Assembly (NCBI RefSeq): GCF_007997295.1
Contig: NZ_VORY01000002.1
Span: 248,001-312,000 of the forward strand
Source: Gillisia hiemivivida
GTDB taxonomy: Bacteria; Bacteroidota; Bacteroidia; Flavobacteriales; Flavobacteriaceae
DNA length: 64,000 nucleotides
Reading direction: 5' to 3'
This document shows positions 61,107 to 64,000 of this stretch, piece by piece. How positions within the stretch are numbered: position 1 is the stretch's first letter; each line of letters opens with the position of its first letter. The translations under genes and the position numbers were made by a program. The notes below the pieces were generated by a model. That model did no database searches. It was not told the origin of the DNA and was given only the letters and a program-made list of their open reading frames with translations.

Positions 61107-61542
61107 ATGTGAGTAGTGAGTAGTGAGTAATGAGTAATGAGATATTTTAAAGTAAATGCATAAAATTGAAGACTTGAAAATCTGGAAGAAATCAATGGAA
61201 TTGACTAAATCAGTTTATAAAATTTGTACTGAATTACCTTCCGATGAACGATTCGGACTTATATCTCAGATAAAGAGATGTGCGGTTTCAATCCCTTCAA
61301 ATATTGCTGAAGGTGCTGGAAGAAATTCAAAAAAAGAATTCGCTCACTTTCTATCTATTGCCAATGGTTCTTCCTATGAATTACAAACTCAGCTAATGCT
61401 TTCAATGGAACTTAAATTAATTTCAGAAGAAAAAATAAAACCAATACTTGAAAATATTATTGAGATACAAAAAATGAATTACGGATTTCAAAAATCTTTA
61501 TGAAATCTCAATACTAAGTACTAAAATCTAAATACTAATAAA
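61107..61542 (+). mobile_element. Four-helix-bundle insertion 1 with inverted-repeat flanks
   Basis: An insertion-like unit between fadN and the thiolase gene. The left flank is a tandem 7-mer series (GTGAGTA three times, ATGAGTA, ending ATGAGAT, 61109-61143). The right flank, read in reverse, ends AGTATTGAGAT and pairs with the left arm at 16 of 20 positions (61124-61143 with 61505-61524). Between the arms lies only the four-helix-bundle gene. Confidence 0.6.
61156..61503 (+). CDS. Four-helix-bundle protein (23S rRNA intervening-sequence family)
   Basis: A 115-residue helical protein of the four-helix-bundle family found in 23S rRNA intervening sequences and related to Avd. It opens HKIEDLKIWKKSMELTKSVY and has the family motif AVSIPSNIAEGAGRNSKKEF and FLSIANGSSYELQTQL. 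The molecular function is unknown; a positively charged, probably pentameric barrel that binds nucleic acid is the known structural theme. It sits inside the beta-oxidation operon without functional relation to it. Confidence 0.9.
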   Translation: MHKIEDLKIWKKSMELTKSVYKICTELPSDERFGLISQIKRCAVSIPSNIAEGAGRNSKKEFAHFLSIANGSSYELQTQLMLSMELKLISEEKIKPILENIIEIQKMNYGFQKSL

Positions 61543-62733
61543 ATGAAAACAGCATATATAGTAAAAGCATACAGAACAGCAGTAGGGAAAGCACCTCGTG
61601 GAGTATTCAGATTTAAAAGACCTGATGAATTAGCTGCTGAAACCATCCAGTACATGATGGAAAAACTTCCAAATTTTGATAAGGACAGAATAGACGATGT
61701 TATTGTAGGTAATGCAATGCCGGAAGCTGAGCAGGGCCTAAATGTGGGTAGGTTTATATCATTAATGGGATTGGATACCGTTAAAGTTCCTGGGGTTACT
61801 GTGAATCGATATTGCGCTTCAGGACTTGAAACTATTGCAATGGCTTCTGCAAAAATTCAAACAGGAATGGCAGATTGTATTATTGCGGGTGGAGCAGAAA
61901 GTATGAGTTATATTCCAATGGGGGGTTATAAGCCAGTTCCAGATTATAAGCTTGCGGCACGAGGTCTTGAAGATTATTACTGGGGAATGGGACTAACTGC
62001 TGAAGCAGTTGCAAATGATTATAAAGTAAGCAGAGAAGATCAAGATGAATTTGCATTTAATTCGCATCAAAAATCATTGAAAGCGTTAAAGGAAGATAGA
62101 TTTCAGGATCAAATAGTTCCAATTAAAGTTGATGAAACTTATGTTGATGAGAATGGAAAAAAACAAACCAGATCCTATACAGTAAATAAGGATGAAGGAC
62201 CTAGAGCAGATACTTCTAAGGAAGTGCTGGCTAAATTAAGACCTGTATTTGCAGATGGTGGAAGTGTAACAGCTGGAAACTCATCTCAAATGAGTGATGG
62301 TGCTGCATTTGCATTGATCATGAGTGAAGAAATGGTAAAGGAATTAAATCTGGAACCTATCGCAAGATTAGTAAGTTATACCGCTGTAGGGATCGAGCCA
62401 AGGATTATGGGGGTTGCTCCTATTACTGCAATTCCAAAAGCATTGAAACAGGCTGGACTTCAACAAAAAGACCTTGAGCTAATTGAATTGAACGAAGCTT
62501 TTGCTTCTCAATCTTTAGCAGTAGTTAGAACTTTAGGTTTAGACCCAGAGAGAGTAAATGTAAATGGTGGAGCCATTTCTATGGGACACCCTTTAGGTTG
62601 TACCGGTGCAAAATTATCTGTTCAATTATTCGATGAGATGCGCAAACGTGATCTTAAAAATAAATACGGAATGGTAACTATGTGTGTGGGTACAGGACAA
62701 GGAGCTGCCGGAGTTTATGAGTTCTTATCATAA
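61543..62733 (+). CDS. fadA: Acetyl-CoA C-acyltransferase (thiolase)
   Basis: A 396-residue thiolase that cleaves 3-ketoacyl-CoA to acetyl-CoA. The nucleophile is Cys91 (NRYCASGLETI); NEAFASQSLAV, GGAISMGHPLGCTGAK with the catalytic His, and CVGTGQGAAGVYE with the second Cys are all intact. The context between fadN and an acyl-CoA dehydrogenase makes a degradative 3-ketoacyl-CoA thiolase more likely than the acetoacetyl-CoA-forming type. Confidence 0.96.
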   Translation: MKTAYIVKAYRTAVGKAPRGVFRFKRPDELAAETIQYMMEKLPNFDKDRIDDVIVGNAMPEAEQGLNVGRFISLMGLDTVKVPGVTVNRYCASGLETIAMASAKIQTGMADCIIAGGAESMSYIPMGGYKPVPDYKLAARGLEDYYWGMGLTAEAVANDYKVSREDQDEFAFNSHQKSLKALKEDRFQDQIVPIKVDETYVDENGKKQTRSYTVNKDEGPRADTSKEVLAKLRPVFADGGSVTAGNSSQMSDGAAFALIMSEEMVKELNLEPIARLVSYTAVGIEPRIMGVAPITAIPKALKQAGLQQKDLELIELNEAFASQSLAVVRTLGLDPERVNVNGGAISMGHPLGCTGAKLSVQLFDEMRKRDLKNKYGMVTMCVGTGQGAAGVYEFLS

Positions 62734-62764
62734 TTTTTTTTAAGAAGTTAGAGACAAGAATCAG

Positions 62765-62774
62765 GAAACAAGAC
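62765..62774 (+). repeat. Left inverted-repeat arm of four-helix-bundle insertion 2
   Basis: GAAACAAGAC is matched by GTCTTGTTTC at 63136-63145 on the far side of the broken gene. The left side also has a related upstream unit (GTTAGAGACAAGAATC), so the flank is a short tandem series as in insertion 1. Confidence 0.65.
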
Positions 62775-62775
62775 C

Positions 62776-63133
62776 ATGCAAAGGCACAATTTCAAAAAAT
62801 TGAAGATTTGGCAGGAAAGTATGAGTCTAGTCAAAGAAACATATTCTTTAACTAAAGGTTTTCCGGATTATGAAAAATTCAGTTTAGTCACGCAATTAAT
62901 AAGGTGTGCTGTTTCTATACCCTCTAATATCGCAGAAGGAACTAGTAAAAGTACCTCAAAGCATTTTATAACATTTTTAGAAATTAGTTTAGGCTCTGCA
63001 TTCGAATGGGAAACACATAATAATCGCATATAATGAAAAATATATTTCAGAAGATAAATTTTTGGAATTAGAAAATAAAGTTCAACAAATACAAAAAATG
63101 ATATCAGGATTTATAGATGGACTTAAAAAATAG
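62776..63133 (+). pseudogene. Frameshifted four-helix-bundle protein gene
   Basis: The frame from the ATG at 62776 encodes MQRHNFKKLKIWQESMSLVK and the family motif AVSIPSNIAEGTSKSTSKHF up to FEWETH near 63017, then shifts and stops at 63033. The sequence continues in another frame with IIAYNEKYISEDKFLELENK and QKMISGFIDGLKK to a TAG at 63131-63133. Restoring two bases at about 63017 (CAxxTA in place of CATA) would give a normal protein of about 119 residues. The copy is thus broken near its last third, or a sequencing error is present. Confidence 0.85.
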
Positions 63134-63135
63134 TC

Positions 63136-63145
63136 GTCTTGTTTC
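63136..63145 (+). repeat. Right inverted-repeat arm of four-helix-bundle insertion 2
   Basis: GTCTTGTTTC is the exact complement of the arm at 62765-62774. It ends 29 bases before the acyl-CoA dehydrogenase ATG. Confidence 0.65.
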
Positions 63146-63174
63146 TAACATCTTGATTCTTAAAACTAAAAAAA

Positions 63175-64000
63175 ATGAGCACAGAAACAAAAAATAAAGA
63201 ATTACTTCGTGGAGGTCAGTTTTTGGTGAAAGAAACGTTGAGTGAAGATGTTTTTACACCAGAAGACTTTACCGAGGAGCAGAGAATGATGAAAGATTCA
63301 GTTCAGGAATTTGTAGATCGTGAGATCTGGCCGAAAAAGGAAGAATTTGAGAAAAACAACTATGCTTTAACTGAAGAGATAATGCGTAAGGCTGGAGAAC
63401 TTGGTTTTCTTGGCATCTCTGTTCCAGAAGAATATGATGGTATGGGAATGGGGTTTGTTTCTACTATGCTTGTTTGCGACTACATTAGTGGCGCGACAGG
63501 ATCTGTTGCAACGGCCTTTGGTGCACATACAGGGATTGGAACTATGCCAATAACTTTATATGGTACCGAAGAGCAAAAGAAAAAATATGTGCCAAAATTA
63601 GCTACAGGTGAATGGTTTGGAGCTTACTGCCTTACCGAACCAGGAGCAGGAAGTGATGCTAACTCAGGTAAAACAAAAGCTGTTCTTTCTGAAGATGGAA
63701 AATCTTACAGTATTAGTGGACAGAAAATGTGGATCTCCAATGCCGGATTTGCAAATGTATTTATAGTTTTTGCTCGAATTGAAGACGACAAGAACATTAC
63801 AGGTTTCATCGTTGAAAATGATACTTCTAACGGCATCACTTTTGGTGAAGAAGAAAAAAAATTAGGGATACACTCCTCTTCTACTCGTCAGGTTTTCTTT
63901 AATGAAACCAAAGTACCTGTAGAAAACTTGCTAGCAGAACGTGGTGATGGTTTTAAAATAGCCATGAATGCATTGAATATTGGTAGAATTAAGCTGGCTG
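63175..64000 (+). CDS. fadE: Acyl-CoA dehydrogenase, 5' part
   Basis: The first 275 codons of an acyl-CoA dehydrogenase; it runs off the right edge. The N-terminal helical domain (EEQRMMKDSVQEFVDREIWP) leads into the family signature YCLTEPGAGSDANSG and then the beta domain with GQKMWISNAGFANVF. It catalyses the FAD-dependent first step of beta-oxidation and completes the set ligase-dehydrogenase-FadN-thiolase. The N-terminus (STETKNKELLRGGQFLVKET) is the long form typical of Bacteroidetes and Bacillus FadE. Confidence 0.95.
   Translation, partial: MSTETKNKELLRGGQFLVKETLSEDVFTPEDFTEEQRMMKDSVQEFVDREIWPKKEEFEKNNYALTEEIMRKAGELGFLGISVPEEYDGMGMGFVSTMLVCDYISGATGSVATAFGAHTGIGTMPITLYGTEEQKKKYVPKLATGEWFGAYCLTEPGAGSDANSGKTKAVLSEDGKSYSISGQKMWISNAGFANVFIVFARIEDDKNITGFIVENDTSNGITFGEEEKKLGIHSSSTRQVFFNETKVPVENLLAERGDGFKIAMNALNIGRIKLA

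Noticed and set aside
61109-61143. Tandem GTGAGTA/ATGAGTA units as a CRISPR-like array
   Set aside because: The units are 7 bases with no spacers and no cas genes are near; they form the arm of an inverted repeat.

Overview
The window is AT-rich, gene-dense chromosomal DNA from a member of the Bacteroidota, most likely a marine Flavobacteriaceae (the Gramella/Christiangramia/Zunongwangia group is my guess, not proven). The basis is: many promoters of the Bacteroidetes type (TTG or TTTG, about 19 bases, then TAnnTTTG), families typical of that phylum (DUF4290, DUF4199, DUF4252, DUF4136, the alternative GlmU-like protein, a 950-residue CarB, single-chain PurL), A/T-rich codon use and few Shine-Dalgarno sequences. 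No phage, transposase, CRISPR array or rRNA is visible. One tRNA (anticodon CAT) is present.

Layout. 1-5.2 kb: a partial membrane-anchored protein, an MBL hydrolase, a conserved 484-residue protein of unknown role, then murA with DUF4290 and a DUF493 gene. 5.3-11.4 kb: an NTPase, recQ, fmt, HU, YqgE, a class IV aminotransferase, a START-like protein and tRNA-Met. 11.5-13.7 kb: sirtuin and purB. 13.7-17.4 kb: an ECF sigma/anti-sigma/DUF4252/DUF4252 operon divergent from an S41 protease lipoprotein. 17.5-22.8 kb: a B12 uptake locus, in which a TonB-dependent receptor behind a cobalamin riboswitch is divergent from a binding-protein/permease/ATPase operon. 23.1-28.5 kb: rmuC, a serine hydrolase, a thioesterase, an SBF-type transporter and small envelope proteins. 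28.5-31.9 kb: carB and rpmH. 31.8-39.7 kb: TPR and thioredoxin-like proteins, a lytic transglycosylase, an alpha/beta hydrolase, mtaB, the GlmU-like protein and rpmE2. 39.7-44.3 kb: GT2 glycosyltransferase, phosphohexomutase and an MsbA-like exporter. 44.7-46.2 kb: a second ECF sigma module. 46.3-55.2 kb: BNR-repeat lipoprotein, RsmB-like methyltransferase, secreted endonuclease I, stress-type membrane proteins and purL. 55.3-64 kb: a broken DUF4136 lipoprotein gene, fadD, and a MarR-led fatty acid beta-oxidation operon (fadN-type, thiolase, acyl-CoA dehydrogenase) that runs off the end.

The most unusual structures are non-coding or broken. A roughly 101-base interspersed repeat made of three consecutive hairpins occurs five times, plus one partial copy. 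Two four-helix-bundle (23S rRNA intervening-sequence type) genes are inserted between consecutive beta-oxidation genes, each bracketed by its own inverted repeats; the second is frameshifted. A 24-base perfect palindrome sits on the marR promoter. The DUF4136 lipoprotein has an in-frame TAA between signal peptide and mature domain. MurA carries Asp in place of the fosfomycin-target Cys.
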